Positions 1-8,643 of a stretch of DNA of 64,000 nucleotides are shown in pieces (position 1 is the first letter of the stretch; each line of letters opens with the position of its first letter). A program made the position numbers and the translations under genes. The stretch spans positions 744,001-808,000 of the forward strand of contig NZ_SRPJ01000001.1 of assembly GCF_004785665.1 (NCBI RefSeq), given 5' to 3'. This stretch comes from Staphylococcus pragensis. GTDB lineage: Bacteria > Bacillota > Bacilli > Staphylococcales > Staphylococcaceae. The notes beneath the pieces were generated by a model. It saw only the letters and a list, made by a program, of their open reading frames with translations, was not told the DNA's origin and did not search any database.

Positions 1-298
1 TACAACTGGTAAGAATGTCCATGTTGGCGCAGGCGCTGTATTAGCTGGCGTAATTGAGCCACCTAGTGCTTCACCAGTAGTCATTGAAGATAATGTACTT
101 ATCGGAGCAAATGCTGTTATTCTTGAAGGTGTAAGAGTTGGTGAAGGTGCTATCGTGGCAGCCGGAGCTATCGTTACTCAAGATGTCCCAGCTGGCGCAG
201 TAGTAGCCGGAACTCCTGCGAAAGTCATTAAACAAACTTCTGAAGTTGAAGATTCTAAACGTGAAATTGTTTCAGCTTTAAGAAAGTTAAATGATTAA
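1..298 (+). CDS. dapD: Tetrahydrodipicolinate N-acetyltransferase, C-terminal part
   Basis: The window opens inside this gene; the last 98 codons are visible, ending in TAA at 296-298. The translation shows left-handed beta-helix hexapeptide repeats ([20 protein letters not shown], then repeated hydrophobic-x-x-G steps such as [21 protein letters not shown]) and the AGTPAKVIK ending typical of acyltransferases. The DapD/DapH type acetylates tetrahydrodipicolinate in the N-acetyl branch of diaminopimelate and lysine synthesis. The downstream deacetylase, alanine racemase and lysA genes confirm the pathway. The 5' part, promoter and any lysine riboswitch lie outside the window. Confidence 0.93.
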   Translation, partial: TTGKNVHVGAGAVLAGVIEPPSASPVVIEDNVLIGANAVILEGVRVGEGAIVAAGAIVTQDVPAGAVVAGTPAKVIKQTSEVEDSKREIVSALRKLND

Positions 299-330
299 GA
301 ATTAACGACGTATAATTTAAATTTTATAGA

Positions 331-358
331 GGCTGGGACGCTTTAGTCTCAGCCTTTG
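331..358 (+). terminator. Hairpin after dapD
   Basis: GGCTGGGAC (331-339) pairs with GTCTCAGCC (346-354) with one G-U pair and a 6-nt loop, followed by TTTG. The T-run is short, so it may attenuate rather than fully stop transcription before the deacetylase gene. The GGCTGGGA core resembles a hairpin family common between staphylococcal genes. Confidence 0.6.
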
Positions 359-473
359 TCTATAACTTTTTATACTTTTCCATTTTTTTGGAAAATGAAG
401 TTTTAACAAGACTGGCAGTTATTTTCAAAATAAAACGAACGCTCTCATTATTAAGTAAAAAAGGAATGATAAT

Positions 474-1625
474 ATGAATGAATTAGAATTTGTCACAAAA
501 CATAGAAGACATTTACATCAACACCCAGAGTTGAGTTTGCATGAATTTGAAACTACAAAATATATTGTAAATTTCTTAGAAGAGTTAGGTATTTCATATG
601 AGCGCCCTCTTGAAACAGGCACAATTGCTTATTTAAAGGGAAATAGTGATCATACGATTGCATTTAGAGCTGATATTGATGCCCTACCAATCTTTGAAGA
701 GAATGACATTGATTATCGTAGCCAAACTGATAATGTCATGCATGCATGTGGTCACGATGGTCATACAACTGCATTAATGTTATTTGTAAAACGTTGTAAA
801 ACAATGGCAGATAATAATGAATTACCTCATAACGTTGTATTTATCTTCCAACCTGCCGAAGAAACTGGCGGTGGTGCTAATCGTCTAATTAAAGCAGGTG
901 CGTTTAATAATTACCCTATTGAAGCTGTATTTGGTATTCACATCAACCCGTTCGCTGATGAAGGTCAAGTAGTCATTCGTGATAATGAAATTACAGCTAG
1001 TGCCACAGAATATCGCTTCTTTTTAAAAGGTTTATCAAGTCACGTAGCGGACAAAGAACAAGGTCATTCATGTGGTGAAGCCCTACTACATGTTTTAAAT
1101 CAAGTAGGACAAATTCAACAATATCATTTAAACGGTTTAAAACGTAATATTGTACATATGGGACATTTTGAAGCTGGTGAGGCCATTAATACAGTGCCTA
1201 GTAACGGCTATTTAGAAGGTACAATTCGTACCTATGATGCTAATGACTTAAATGTAGTTAAAACGCAAATGCAAAAAATAGCTGAAAGTGTAAAATTATT
1301 GTTCAATGTAGAATGTGAAGTGAAGTTTGAAGAAGGTTATCCTGCGACAATGAATAGTCCTCAATTAAGAGCAAGTGTGGAACAGGCAATTCAAAGTGCA
1401 AACTTAGAAGTAATAGATAAACCATTACCATTTTTATTTGGAGAAGACTTTAGCTTCTATGGTCAGCAACTCGCTCCTGCTTACTTCGCATTCGTAGGTA
1501 CACGTAATGAAGATAAAGGTTTTGTCACAGGTTTACACACATCTCACTTAAATTTTGATGAAAAGATATTAATCGATGTGGCTAACTATTATGAACAATT
1601 ATTACTACATTATGGAGAGGAGTAA
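474..1625 (+). CDS. dapL: N-acetyldiaminopimelate deacetylase (M20 metallopeptidase family)
   Basis: 383 residues of an M20-family amidohydrolase, often annotated hipO in staphylococci. Visible motifs are RADIDA (65-70), the metal-binding HACGHDGH (90-97), QPAEE (126-130) with the catalytic and metal-binding glutamates, and a late LFGEDFSFY segment. By pathway context it removes the acetyl group from N-acetyl-LL-2,6-diaminopimelate to give LL-DAP for lysine and, indirectly, for peptidoglycan metabolism. The ATG is preceded by AAAGGAATG about 8 nt upstream. Alr2 starts 6 nt after its stop, so the two are co-transcribed. Substrate assignment is inferred from the operon; the fold alone would also fit other amino-acid amidohydrolases. 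Confidence 0.88.
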   Translation: MNELEFVTKHRRHLHQHPELSLHEFETTKYIVNFLEELGISYERPLETGTIAYLKGNSDHTIAFRADIDALPIFEENDIDYRSQTDNVMHACGHDGHTTALMLFVKRCKTMADNNELPHNVVFIFQPAEETGGGANRLIKAGAFNNYPIEAVFGIHINPFADEGQVVIRDNEITASATEYRFFLKGLSSHVADKEQGHSCGEALLHVLNQVGQIQQYHLNGLKRNIVHMGHFEAGEAINTVPSNGYLEGTIRTYDANDLNVVKTQMQKIAESVKLLFNVECEVKFEEGYPATMNSPQLRASVEQAIQSANLEVIDKPLPFLFGEDFSFYGQQLAPAYFAFVGTRNEDKGFVTGLHTSHLNFDEKILIDVANYYEQLLLHYGEE

Positions 1626-1631
1626 CTTAAA

Positions 1632-2708
1632 TTGACAGCAACATGGTCGGTTGATTCAGAAGCGTTTTATCAAAATGCTGTTAAAGTAAAAAATAATAAT
1701 TCAATTATGGCAGTAGTAAAAAATAATGCGTATCATTATGGATTAGAATTTGCCGTAAAGCAATTTTCAAGAGCGGGTATCAATACTTTCAGTACTACTT
1801 CTTTAAAAGAAGCTATAAGAATTCGTAAATTGGTGCCTGAAGCTACAATATTTTTAATGAATGCAGTGTATGACTTTGATACTGTGAGAGATAATCAAAT
1901 TCAAATGACTTTGCCCTCTCTAGAATACTATTATAAATATAAAGAGGAACTACACGATATTAAAGTTCATTTAGAGTTTGAAAACTTATTACATCGTTCA
2001 GGTTTCAAAACGTTAGAAGAAATTAAAGAAGTATTAGAAGATGATTATCACACTTCTAATTCGAACAAAATGATTATCTCAGGATTGTGGACACACTTTG
2101 GCTATGCCGATGAATTCGATGTTCCAGAGTACGGCTTAGAACGCAAAGCTTGGTTAAATGTAGTAAATACACTATTAGCTGAAGGCTATCAATTTGATAT
2201 GATACATGCTCAAAACAGTGCAAGTTATTATCGTGAAGGACAAGCGCTGCTTCCCTACCATACGCACGCACGTGTAGGCATAGCTTTATATGGGTCTCGT
2301 CCTTACAGTAAATTAGAAGAAGAACGCATTCAACAGTCACTTACAGTTAAAGGAAATGTTATACAAGTTCGTGAAGTAAATGAAGGCGATTATTGTGGCT
2401 ATAGCTTTGCATATGAAGCTACACGTAACAGAACTCAATTAGCAGTTGTAGATGTAGGCTATGGCGACGGTATTCTAAAATCACGCGCAAAACATGAGGC
2501 GCTCATTAATGGCAAACGCTATCCTATTCGTGCATTAATGATGAGTCATATGTTTGTAGAAGTTGACGATGAAGTTCATGCACAAGATGAAGTGATATTA
2601 TATAATAACGATATACGCATTGATGAATATACATTCAAAGGTGTGGGCGCTAACTCTGAACAACTTAGTGCGATGAATCATGATTCTCTCATAAAGGAGT
2701 ATAGATAA
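1632..2708 (+). CDS. alr2: Alanine racemase family protein of the lysine operon (Alr2)
   Basis: 358-residue PLP enzyme of the alanine racemase fold. The start is a TTG at 1632, because the PLP lysine lies close to the N-terminus ([12 protein letters not shown]30) and no ATG exists upstream of it; GGAGAGGAG at 1613-1621 is the ribosome binding site. Other motifs are [10 protein letters not shown] (phosphate and carboxylate contacts), GYSFAYEA (region of the second catalytic tyrosine) and VDVGYGDG. It interconverts L- and D-alanine in family members. Staphylococci have a second alr elsewhere that usually supplies D-alanine, so the role inside a lysine operon is not obvious. It sits 6 nt after the deacetylase and 2 nt before lysA. 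Confidence 0.9.
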   Translation: MTATWSVDSEAFYQNAVKVKNNNSIMAVVKNNAYHYGLEFAVKQFSRAGINTFSTTSLKEAIRIRKLVPEATIFLMNAVYDFDTVRDNQIQMTLPSLEYYYKYKEELHDIKVHLEFENLLHRSGFKTLEEIKEVLEDDYHTSNSNKMIISGLWTHFGYADEFDVPEYGLERKAWLNVVNTLLAEGYQFDMIHAQNSASYYREGQALLPYHTHARVGIALYGSRPYSKLEEERIQQSLTVKGNVIQVREVNEGDYCGYSFAYEATRNRTQLAVVDVGYGDGILKSRAKHEALINGKRYPIRALMMSHMFVEVDDEVHAQDEVILYNNDIRIDEYTFKGVGANSEQLSAMNHDSLIKEYR

Positions 2709-2710
2709 AA

Positions 2711-3976
2711 ATGGCAGTTAAATATAATGAATATGGTGAGTTAACAATGGCAGGTACAAGTTTAAAAACACTTGCTCAAAGCTTTGGTACCCCTACTATT
2801 GTTTATGATGAAGATGAAATCCGCAATCAAATGCGTAGATATCACTCAGCTTTTCAAAAAAGCGGTTTAAAATATAATATTTCATATGCTTCAAAAGCAT
2901 TTACATGTATTCAAATGGTCAAATTAGTTCAAGAAGAAGATTTACAATTAGACGTAGTTTCTGAAGGTGAACTGTACACAGCGTTAGAAGCTAAATTTGA
3001 TCCTAGCAAAATCCACTTCCATGGTAACAACAAAACAAAACGTGAAATTCAATACGCTTTAGAAAGTGGCGTTGGTTACTTTGTCATCGATTCGCTTGAA
3101 GAAATCGATTTAATTGATAGATATGCAAGCGATACAGTCAATGTAGTCTTACGTGTTAACCCTGGTGTTGAGGCACATACGCATGAGTTTATTCAAACTG
3201 GCCAAGAAGATAGCAAATTTGGTTTATCAATTCGCCATGGTTTAGCGATTGAAGCAGTTAATAAAGTACGTGACTCTAAACGTTTACATTTAAAAGGTAT
3301 TCATTTCCATATTGGTTCTCAAATTGAAGGAACTGAAGCGATGATCGAAACTGCTAAGATCGTACTTAATTGGCTTTCTGAAAATGATATTAAAGTTGAA
3401 TTACTTAACCTAGGTGGCGGTTTCGGTATCAAATATGTTGAAGGAGACGTTAGTTTCCCTATTGAAGAAGGCATCGCAGAAATTACAGATGCTATCAAAG
3501 CTGAAACAGAGCGTTTAAACTATGAAGTGCCAGAAATTGGTATTGAACCAGGCCGTTCAATTGTTGGAGAGGCTGGTATTACTTTATATGAAGTTGGTAC
3601 AATCAAAGAAATTCCTGAAGTTAATAAATATGTTTCAATTGATGGCGGTATGAGTGATCATATTAGAACTGCATTATATGGAGCTAAATATCAAGCATTA
3701 TTAGTGAATCGTCATGAAGAAGCTAATGAAACAGTAACAATTGCAGGTAAATTATGTGAATCAGGCGATATTATTATTCGTGATGCAAAACTCCCTGCTT
3801 CTGTTCAACGTGGTGATTACCTAGCAATTCTTTCTACAGGCGCTTATCATTATTCTATGGCTTCTAATTACAATCAAATGCAGAAACCACCTGTTTTCTT
3901 CTTAAAGGATGGAAAAGCACGTGAAGTCATTAAACGTCAATCATTACGTCAATTAATCATTAATGATACTAAATAA
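2711..3976 (+). CDS. lysA: Diaminopimelate decarboxylase
   Basis: 421-residue fold-III PLP decarboxylase producing L-lysine from meso-diaminopimelate, the final step of the pathway. Landmarks are the PLP lysine in YASKAFT (K62), HFHIGSQ, the glycine-rich phosphate loop GGGFGIKY, EPGRSIVG, and CESGD carrying the catalytic cysteine near residue 345. AAGGAG at 2695-2700 precedes the ATG with good spacing. It is the last gene of the operon; a strong hairpin follows 36 nt after the stop. Confidence 0.96.
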   Translation: MAVKYNEYGELTMAGTSLKTLAQSFGTPTIVYDEDEIRNQMRRYHSAFQKSGLKYNISYASKAFTCIQMVKLVQEEDLQLDVVSEGELYTALEAKFDPSKIHFHGNNKTKREIQYALESGVGYFVIDSLEEIDLIDRYASDTVNVVLRVNPGVEAHTHEFIQTGQEDSKFGLSIRHGLAIEAVNKVRDSKRLHLKGIHFHIGSQIEGTEAMIETAKIVLNWLSENDIKVELLNLGGGFGIKYVEGDVSFPIEEGIAEITDAIKAETERLNYEVPEIGIEPGRSIVGEAGITLYEVGTIKEIPEVNKYVSIDGGMSDHIRTALYGAKYQALLVNRHEEANETVTIAGKLCESGDIIIRDAKLPASVQRGDYLAILSTGAYHYSMASNYNQMQKPPVFFLKDGKAREVIKRQSLRQLIINDTK

Positions 3977-4012
3977 ACGTAGTTACTGAGCGATGTTTGT
4001 ATAAATAGATAT

Positions 4013-4060
4013 AGCCATATTCTAAACCTTTTAAATGAAGGATAGAATATGGCTTTTATA
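4013..4060 (+). terminator. Intrinsic terminator of the lysine operon
   Basis: A perfect 12-bp stem, AGCCATATTCTA (4013-4024) with TAGAATATGGCT (4043-4054), followed by TTTATATATT. It ends the dap-lysA transcript. Confidence 0.85.
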
Positions 4061-4079
4061 TATTCCTTAAAATTGAGCA

Positions 4080-4110
4080 ATAAAAAACACCTTACATCTT
4101 GGTAAGGTGT
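4080..4110 (-). terminator. Intrinsic terminator of cspA
   Basis: On the minus strand ACACCTTAC pairs with GTAAGGTGT (9 bp, plus positions 4102-4110 and 4087-4095) around a 6-nt loop and is followed by TTTTTTA. It faces the lysA terminator from the opposite side, separating the two convergent units. Confidence 0.85.
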
Positions 4111-4140
4111 CAATAAAGTCAATATTTTACAATCTATTTA

Positions 4141-4341
4141 TTATAGTTTAACAACGTTTGCAGCTTGAGGACCGCGATCGCCTTCAACTACTTCAAATTC
4201 AACTGATTGACCTTCTTCTAATGATTTATAACCATCTTGGTTAATTGCTGAAAAGTGTACGAATACGTCGTTTTCACCTTCAACTTCGATAAAACCAAAA
4301 CCTTTTTCAGCGTTAAACCATTTAACTGTACCTTGTTTCAT
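4141..4341 (-). CDS. cspA: Cold shock protein
   Basis: 66-residue single OB-fold cold-shock protein starting [13 protein letters not shown]1 (KGFGFI, 13-18) and RNP2 (VFVHF, 26-30) are intact, giving single-stranded RNA/DNA binding and RNA chaperone activity. An upstream in-frame ATG would add 11 residues but lies before the GGAGGTTTCAG ribosome binding site, so the ATG at 4341 is used. In S. aureus the orthologue CspA (MsaB) is an RNA-binding global regulator. The leader is long and contains a hairpin (separate entry), as is usual for csp mRNAs. Confidence 0.95.
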   Translation of the reverse strand: MKQGTVKWFNAEKGFGFIEVEGENDVFVHFSAINQDGYKSLEEGQSVEFEVVEGDRGPQAANVVKL

Positions 4342-4372
4342 AATTCTGAAACCTCCAAGACTAAATTCTTTC

Positions 4373-4393
4373 AATATGCGTTATTCGCATATT
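4373..4393 (-). promoter_or_regulatory. Hairpin in the cspA 5' leader
   Basis: AATATGCG (4373-4380) and CGCATATT (4386-4393) form a perfect 8-bp stem with a 5-nt loop, about 32 nt upstream of the cspA start codon and just upstream of its Shine-Dalgarno region. Structured leaders of csp mRNAs act as thermosensors or RNase III substrates; that role here is inference. Confidence 0.55.
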
Positions 4394-4545
4394 ACAAAAA
4401 ATACATGTGACAATTATGTATGAATAACAAAACGCTATATATAACTCTTACAGATATTCTTTGCAATATGGAATAAAACCATTGCTTAATAGCTATTATA
4501 TGTTAGTTCGAATTAAATTGCAATACAATTATAGAAAATTGTCTT

Positions 4546-4854
4546 TTAATTAATTTTTGGCAGATTATAATAAACTTCATTATTATTTAATACAATAAAA
4601 CTATAAAATATTTGTAAATCTTCATCGCAATCTTCACAAAAATTTAAATCGCAATTATTATAAAATGCATGAATATTATATTTCCCAATTACATAATTAT
4701 CATAATATTGTTTGCTTGCATTAATAATTTTTTTATAATTTCCCAACATGTCTTCATAACTATCGAAATGATGTTGTTCAATGATTTTATCTGTCCAGTC
4801 GCTAAATAACCACCATCCCTCGTAGTCAGCTTTAATCTTTGCAACTGTCCACAT
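4546..4854 (-). CDS. DUF1033 family protein
   Basis: 102 residues beginning MWTVAKIKADYEGWWLFSDW. The start is the ATG at 4854 because GAGAGGGGAA lies about 8 nt upstream; the ATG 18 nt earlier overlaps that ribosome binding site. The tryptophan/aromatic-rich N-terminus (WTVAKIKADYEGWW) is the hallmark of the DUF1033 family found next to csp or acyP genes in Bacillales. The C-terminal third has a cysteine cluster (CDLNFCEDCDED) that could bind metal. No enzymatic motif is recognised. AT content is higher than in the neighbours and the gene is not part of an obvious operon. Confidence 0.8.
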   Translation of the reverse strand: MWTVAKIKADYEGWWLFSDWTDKIIEQHHFDSYEDMLGNYKKIINASKQYYDNYVIGKYNIHAFYNNCDLNFCEDCDEDLQIFYSFIVLNNNEVYYNLPKIN

Positions 4855-5017
4855 CGTCAATTCCCCTCTCAAATTAAAACTATAAAATTATTTTAACTCT
4901 AATATAAATGAATTCAAGTTTTACGGCTCATACTTTTGGCCGACCTCTATCTAATGTGATAGTAAATATTAGTTTTTTGATGCTAAAGTTCGTATAATAG
5001 TAATAAGAGGTGATATT

Positions 5018-5287
5018 ATGCAACATAAGCATTTACAAGTATTTGGAACAGTTCAAGGTGTAGGTTTTCGTTACTATACAGAGAAATTAGCTCAGAAATA
5101 TAATATTGTAGGAACCGTTCAAAATGTGGAAGACTATGTTGAAATTTATGCTCAAGGTAAAGAAGCAGACTTAGAACAATTTATAAATGCCGTTATAAAT
5201 GGCGCATCACCAGCTTCTTCTGTTGATAATTATACTATTGAAGATGTTCATAACGATAAACAATATTCAGAATTTCAATCGATTTAA
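5018..5287 (+). CDS. acyP: Acylphosphatase
   Basis: 89-residue acylphosphatase hydrolysing carboxyl-phosphate bonds of small acyl phosphates. The signature [11 protein letters not shown] (10-20) supplies the phosphate-binding loop and catalytic arginine R18, and N36 in [16 protein letters not shown] is the conserved catalytic asparagine. The ribosome binding site is AAGAGGTG; a TATAAT hexamer at 4993-4998 is a likely -10. It is divergent from the DUF1033 gene and 20 nt upstream of the xpaC-like gene. Confidence 0.95.
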   Translation: MQHKHLQVFGTVQGVGFRYYTEKLAQKYNIVGTVQNVEDYVEIYAQGKEADLEQFINAVINGASPASSVDNYTIEDVHNDKQYSEFQSI

Positions 5288-5307
5288 AATATAAAGGAAG
5301 ATGCCAT

Positions 5308-5934
5308 TTGAGATATAATATTTCTCGATTCATAGGCGTTTTAGTAGGGATTCCAGTAGCTATTATTTCATGGGCGGTAAGTTTATTTGGGTTTGATCTT
5401 TCATTTATACTAGACGCCTTAATAGGTATTGGGATGTTTTTTGTATCTTACTTCCCTACTCAACGCTTAACGTCAAAAAAATATTTAACTGAAATAGGCT
5501 TATCACGTAGAGATTATCGCTTTGTTAGAAATCAGTTAAATCAATCGCAAGATAAAATTAGAAATATATTAAGATCTTATGTTAATGTGCGATCGCTTAA
5601 AGATTTTCGTCAAATTAATGATATTTATCGCATTTCGAAATCTATTCACGTGGCTGTAAAGCAAAGACCAGGTTTGTTTTTCAAAGTTGAGAGTTTCTTC
5701 TATTCTCATATTGATAATGCATTAAATTTAATTGAGTCTTACACGCGTTTATCAAAAATGCCAAAGAAATCAGCATCAGAGAAACAAAAACTGGAACAAA
5801 CACGTATTACATTAGACGAAGTAAAGCGCACGTTGATTGCAGATTTAAAACGTTTAAATGAAGACGATTATGAGCGATTAGATGTTGAGATGGAACTTAA
5901 TCGTCTTGAACAAAATCGTCATAAAGATAGTTAA
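5308..5934 (+). CDS. xpaC: XpaC-like (5-bromo-4-chloroindolyl phosphate hydrolysis family) membrane protein
   Basis: 208 residues starting at a TTG (5308), placed by AAGGAAG about 9 nt upstream; there is no nearby ATG. Two hydrophobic helices occupy roughly residues 8-27 and 30-47, followed by a basic, helical cytoplasmic domain ending in coiled-coil-like stretches. The family name comes from a phosphatase phenotype in Bacillus, but no phosphatase motif is visible. It is almost always paired with telA, as here (25-nt gap), which suggests a shared membrane-associated stress function; the biochemical role is unknown. Confidence 0.82.
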   Translation: MRYNISRFIGVLVGIPVAIISWAVSLFGFDLSFILDALIGIGMFFVSYFPTQRLTSKKYLTEIGLSRRDYRFVRNQLNQSQDKIRNILRSYVNVRSLKDFRQINDIYRISKSIHVAVKQRPGLFFKVESFFYSHIDNALNLIESYTRLSKMPKKSASEKQKLEQTRITLDEVKRTLIADLKRLNEDDYERLDVEMELNRLEQNRHKDS

Positions 5935-5959
5935 CTTAAAGAATGGAGCGAAGATATAA

Positions 5960-7117
5960 ATGACGAAAGAAGAACAATTTATTAACTCACATCCATTAGA
6001 TGATTATATAGAACAACAGCAGTTAAATACTAGTAATAGCCCTAATCTTTCTCAGAACACAATTGCTGAAGATTTTGAGCATCAATTTAATGAGAATGAA
6101 CTTAAAAAAATTGATTCAATCAGTCAACAGATTAAACCGTTAGATAATGATGGTTTATTAGCCTTTGGTTCTCATCTACAACAAAATATGTCTCAATTCT
6201 CACATCGTATGTTAGATGAAGTTCAAGCTAAAGAAATTGGTCCTGTTGGTGACGCATTGAATCAACTTATGTCTAAACTCAAATCTGTAAATCCAGATGA
6301 TTTAAATCCGGAAAAGCAATCTAAATTAAAACGTCTTTTCAAAAGAACAAAAGCTTCAATCAACGAAGTGTTCTCAAGAATGCAGTCAGTAAGTTCACAA
6401 ATAGATCGTATTACGATTCAATTAGATAAACATAAGAATAATCTATCAAAAGATATTCAATTGTTAGATGGATTATATGAACAAAATAAGACGTATTTCG
6501 ATGACGTTACATTATATATTGCTGCAGCTAAACGTAAAAAACAGGAAATTCTTACTAATGATATTCCTAAATTACAACAACATGCCGAACAAACTGGCAA
6601 TCAAATGGATATTCAAGCCGTGGCAGATATGCAACAGTTTGTCGATCGTCTGGATAAGCGTATTTATGATTTACAATTATCAAGACAAATTGCGATTCAA
6701 ACTGCCCCGCAAATTCGAATGATTCAAAATGTTAACCAAGCGTTGGCTGAGAAAATTCAAAGTTCAATACTTACAAGTATTCCACTATGGAAGAATCAAA
6801 TGGCAATTGCCCTTACGTTAATGAGACAACGCAATGCAGTAAGTGCACAACGTGCTGTTACAGACACAACGAATGATTTGTTAACGCAAAATGCAGCGAT
6901 GTTGAAACAAAATGCGATTGAAACTGCTACTGAAAATGAACGTGGCATTGTAGACATCGAAACGCTTAAAACAACGCAAAGTGATATTATTGAAACAATT
7001 GAACAAACGCTTCAAATTCAGCAAAATGGTCGTCAAAAACGTCAAGAAGCTGAACGAGAACTCAGCGGTTTAGAAAATGAACTTAAGCAACATTTATTAA
7101 CAATGAGAAAAGAATAA
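5960..7117 (+). CDS. telA: TelA family toxic anion resistance protein
   Basis: 385-residue cytoplasmic, almost entirely helical protein of the TelA family, named for tellurite resistance. Homologues in Listeria and staphylococci affect tolerance to tellurite, nisin and cell-wall antibiotics, but no enzymatic activity is known. No signal peptide or membrane segments are visible; long heptad-like stretches run from about 100 to 380 (for example IDRITIQLDKHKNNLSKDIQ and a final EAERELSGLENELKQHL). It is translated from an ATG after AATGGAGCG and forms a two-gene unit with the xpaC-like gene, ended by a strong hairpin. Confidence 0.9.
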   Translation: MTKEEQFINSHPLDDYIEQQQLNTSNSPNLSQNTIAEDFEHQFNENELKKIDSISQQIKPLDNDGLLAFGSHLQQNMSQFSHRMLDEVQAKEIGPVGDALNQLMSKLKSVNPDDLNPEKQSKLKRLFKRTKASINEVFSRMQSVSSQIDRITIQLDKHKNNLSKDIQLLDGLYEQNKTYFDDVTLYIAAAKRKKQEILTNDIPKLQQHAEQTGNQMDIQAVADMQQFVDRLDKRIYDLQLSRQIAIQTAPQIRMIQNVNQALAEKIQSSILTSIPLWKNQMAIALTLMRQRNAVSAQRAVTDTTNDLLTQNAAMLKQNAIETATENERGIVDIETLKTTQSDIIETIEQTLQIQQNGRQKRQEAERELSGLENELKQHLLTMRKE

Positions 7118-7128
7118 ATGCCTAGACT

Positions 7129-7165
7129 AAAGAGCACATCACCTACTATAAGTGATGTGCTCTTT
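7129..7165. terminator. Bidirectional terminator between telA and brnQ
   Basis: A perfect 14-bp stem, AAAGAGCACATCAC (7129-7142) with GTGATGTGCTCTTT (7152-7165), with A-runs on the left and T-runs on the right, so it can end both converging transcripts. Confidence 0.88.
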
Positions 7166-7169
7166 CTCA

Positions 7170-8516
7170 TTACTTATCATTTTGATATTGAATATAATCT
7201 TGTTTTACAAATATAGAAATAATGTAGCTTATAATAGTAGCAATAATTGCAATTGGTAACCATTCTAAGGCAACTTGTTTTAAAGGTAGTTCATCTATAA
7301 ATGCAATCTTGACCCAACCATTTGATGAAATAGTGCTTAATACAGAAATACAACTTACTACGATAATAGGAATCTGTTGAGCAATCGGTTTGGTTGGAAT
7401 AAATTGGGCAATTAAAATCAATAAAATTACCGTAATTGCAATTGGATAAATAATACTTAATACTGGGACTGACATAGAGATAACTGAATTTAGTCCAAGA
7501 TTTGCTAATACAAAACTTATTAGAGTAAATATAACGGTGTAAATTTTATAAGAGATTTTTGGATATAAACTATGGAAATATTGACTTACAGAAACAATTA
7601 ATCCACATGCAGTAGTTAGACAAGCTAATGCTACGATAATACCTAGTAAATATTTTCCAAAAATACCGAATCCTTGAGTTGCCATATTGGTTAATAAGTA
7701 TGCACCAATATTTTGGTTTTTAGCAGCTAAGTTATCAAGCGTCTGATGATTTATCAACATATGGTTACCTATATAACCTAACGAAACATAAATAAATATT
7801 AATGCTACGGCTGCAATAAGACCTGCCATAACTGTTTGTTTAAAGATATTATTTCTTTGACGTTCCCCTGTAGATTTAATGGCATTCACAACAATCATTG
7901 AAAATGCGATTGAAGCGATAGCATCCATAGTTAAATAACCTTCTGTAAAACCTTTAGTAAAGCTACTTAATGTAGATGTATATACATCGGCGTCTCCGTT
8001 TGAATGACTATTACTTCCAAAATCTACAAATCCTTTAATAATCATTGCTAAAATTGTAATTAATAACAATGGCGTAAGTAGTGAACCAATACGATCTACT
8101 ATCTTATTCGGGTTGATGCATAAATACAAGACAATTAAAAAGTAAATGAGAGTAAATATGAATAATGCCACATTACTATTAGTGTGTGCAATTGGCGTCA
8201 CTGTCATTTCAAACGCTGTGGAACCAGTACGTGGTATCGCGAAAAGAGGCCCGATAGTTAAATAAATAATAATTAAAAAAATCATAGAGAATTTAGGCGA
8301 AATTTTACTGAGTGAACCTATGTAACCTCTATTATCAAAGGCTCCTACAATTACGCCTAGCAAAGGCAAACCTATGCCTGTTAAGCAGAAAGGAATCATT
8401 GCCCACCAAAAATATTGACCACTATCCTGCCCTAATTTAGGAGGAAAAATGAGATTACCAGCACCAAAAAACATGGCAAATAGCATGAATCCCATTATCC
8501 AGGTATTTCTATTCAT
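7170..8516 (-). CDS. brnQ: Branched-chain amino acid transport system II carrier protein (BrnQ family)
   Basis: 448 residues, about 12 hydrophobic segments, starting [26 protein letters not shown], which is the family N-terminal signature. The ATG at 8516 follows AAAAAGGAGCAATTCT; in-frame codons further upstream lack a ribosome binding site. BrnQ proteins import Leu, Ile and Val with Na+ or H+. By position between telA and the odhAB region it corresponds to the brnQ3 locus of S. aureus, whose substrate role is less clear than that of BrnQ1. Degenerate CodY-like boxes lie upstream (separate entry). Confidence 0.92.
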   Translation of the reverse strand: MNRNTWIMGFMLFAMFFGAGNLIFPPKLGQDSGQYFWWAMIPFCLTGIGLPLLGVIVGAFDNRGYIGSLSKISPKFSMIFLIIIYLTIGPLFAIPRTGSTAFEMTVTPIAHTNSNVALFIFTLIYFLIVLYLCINPNKIVDRIGSLLTPLLLITILAMIIKGFVDFGSNSHSNGDADVYTSTLSSFTKGFTEGYLTMDAIASIAFSMIVVNAIKSTGERQRNNIFKQTVMAGLIAAVALIFIYVSLGYIGNHMLINHQTLDNLAAKNQNIGAYLLTNMATQGFGIFGKYLLGIIVALACLTTACGLIVSVSQYFHSLYPKISYKIYTVIFTLISFVLANLGLNSVISMSVPVLSIIYPIAITVILLILIAQFIPTKPIAQQIPIIVVSCISVLSTISSNGWVKIAFIDELPLKQVALEWLPIAIIATIISYIISIFVKQDYIQYQNDK

Positions 8517-8588
8517 AGAATTGCTCCTTTTTATGTATATATGTGCAATAGTTAACATTCTACCATAAAAAGGATTTGCAAGTCTATG

Positions 8589-8633
8589 TAAATTCAGAAA
8601 ATTTAAAAACATTAATTATATTTTCTGATTATT
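8589..8633 (-). promoter_or_regulatory. Two CodY-box-like sites upstream of brnQ
   Basis: The consensus AATTTTCWGAAAATT is matched at 12 of 15 positions at 8589-8603 (read on minus: AATTTTCTGAATTTA) and at 8619-8633 (plus: TATTTTCTGATTATT). They lie 70-120 nt upstream of the brnQ start. CodY repression of amino acid transporters is established in staphylococci; binding here is inference from two degenerate matches in AT-rich DNA. Confidence 0.35.
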
Positions 8634-8643
8634 AATTTTATTT

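Noticed and set aside
2074..2340. 88-codon minus-strand frame inside alr2
   Set aside because: Antisense to the conserved racemase and lacking initiation signals.
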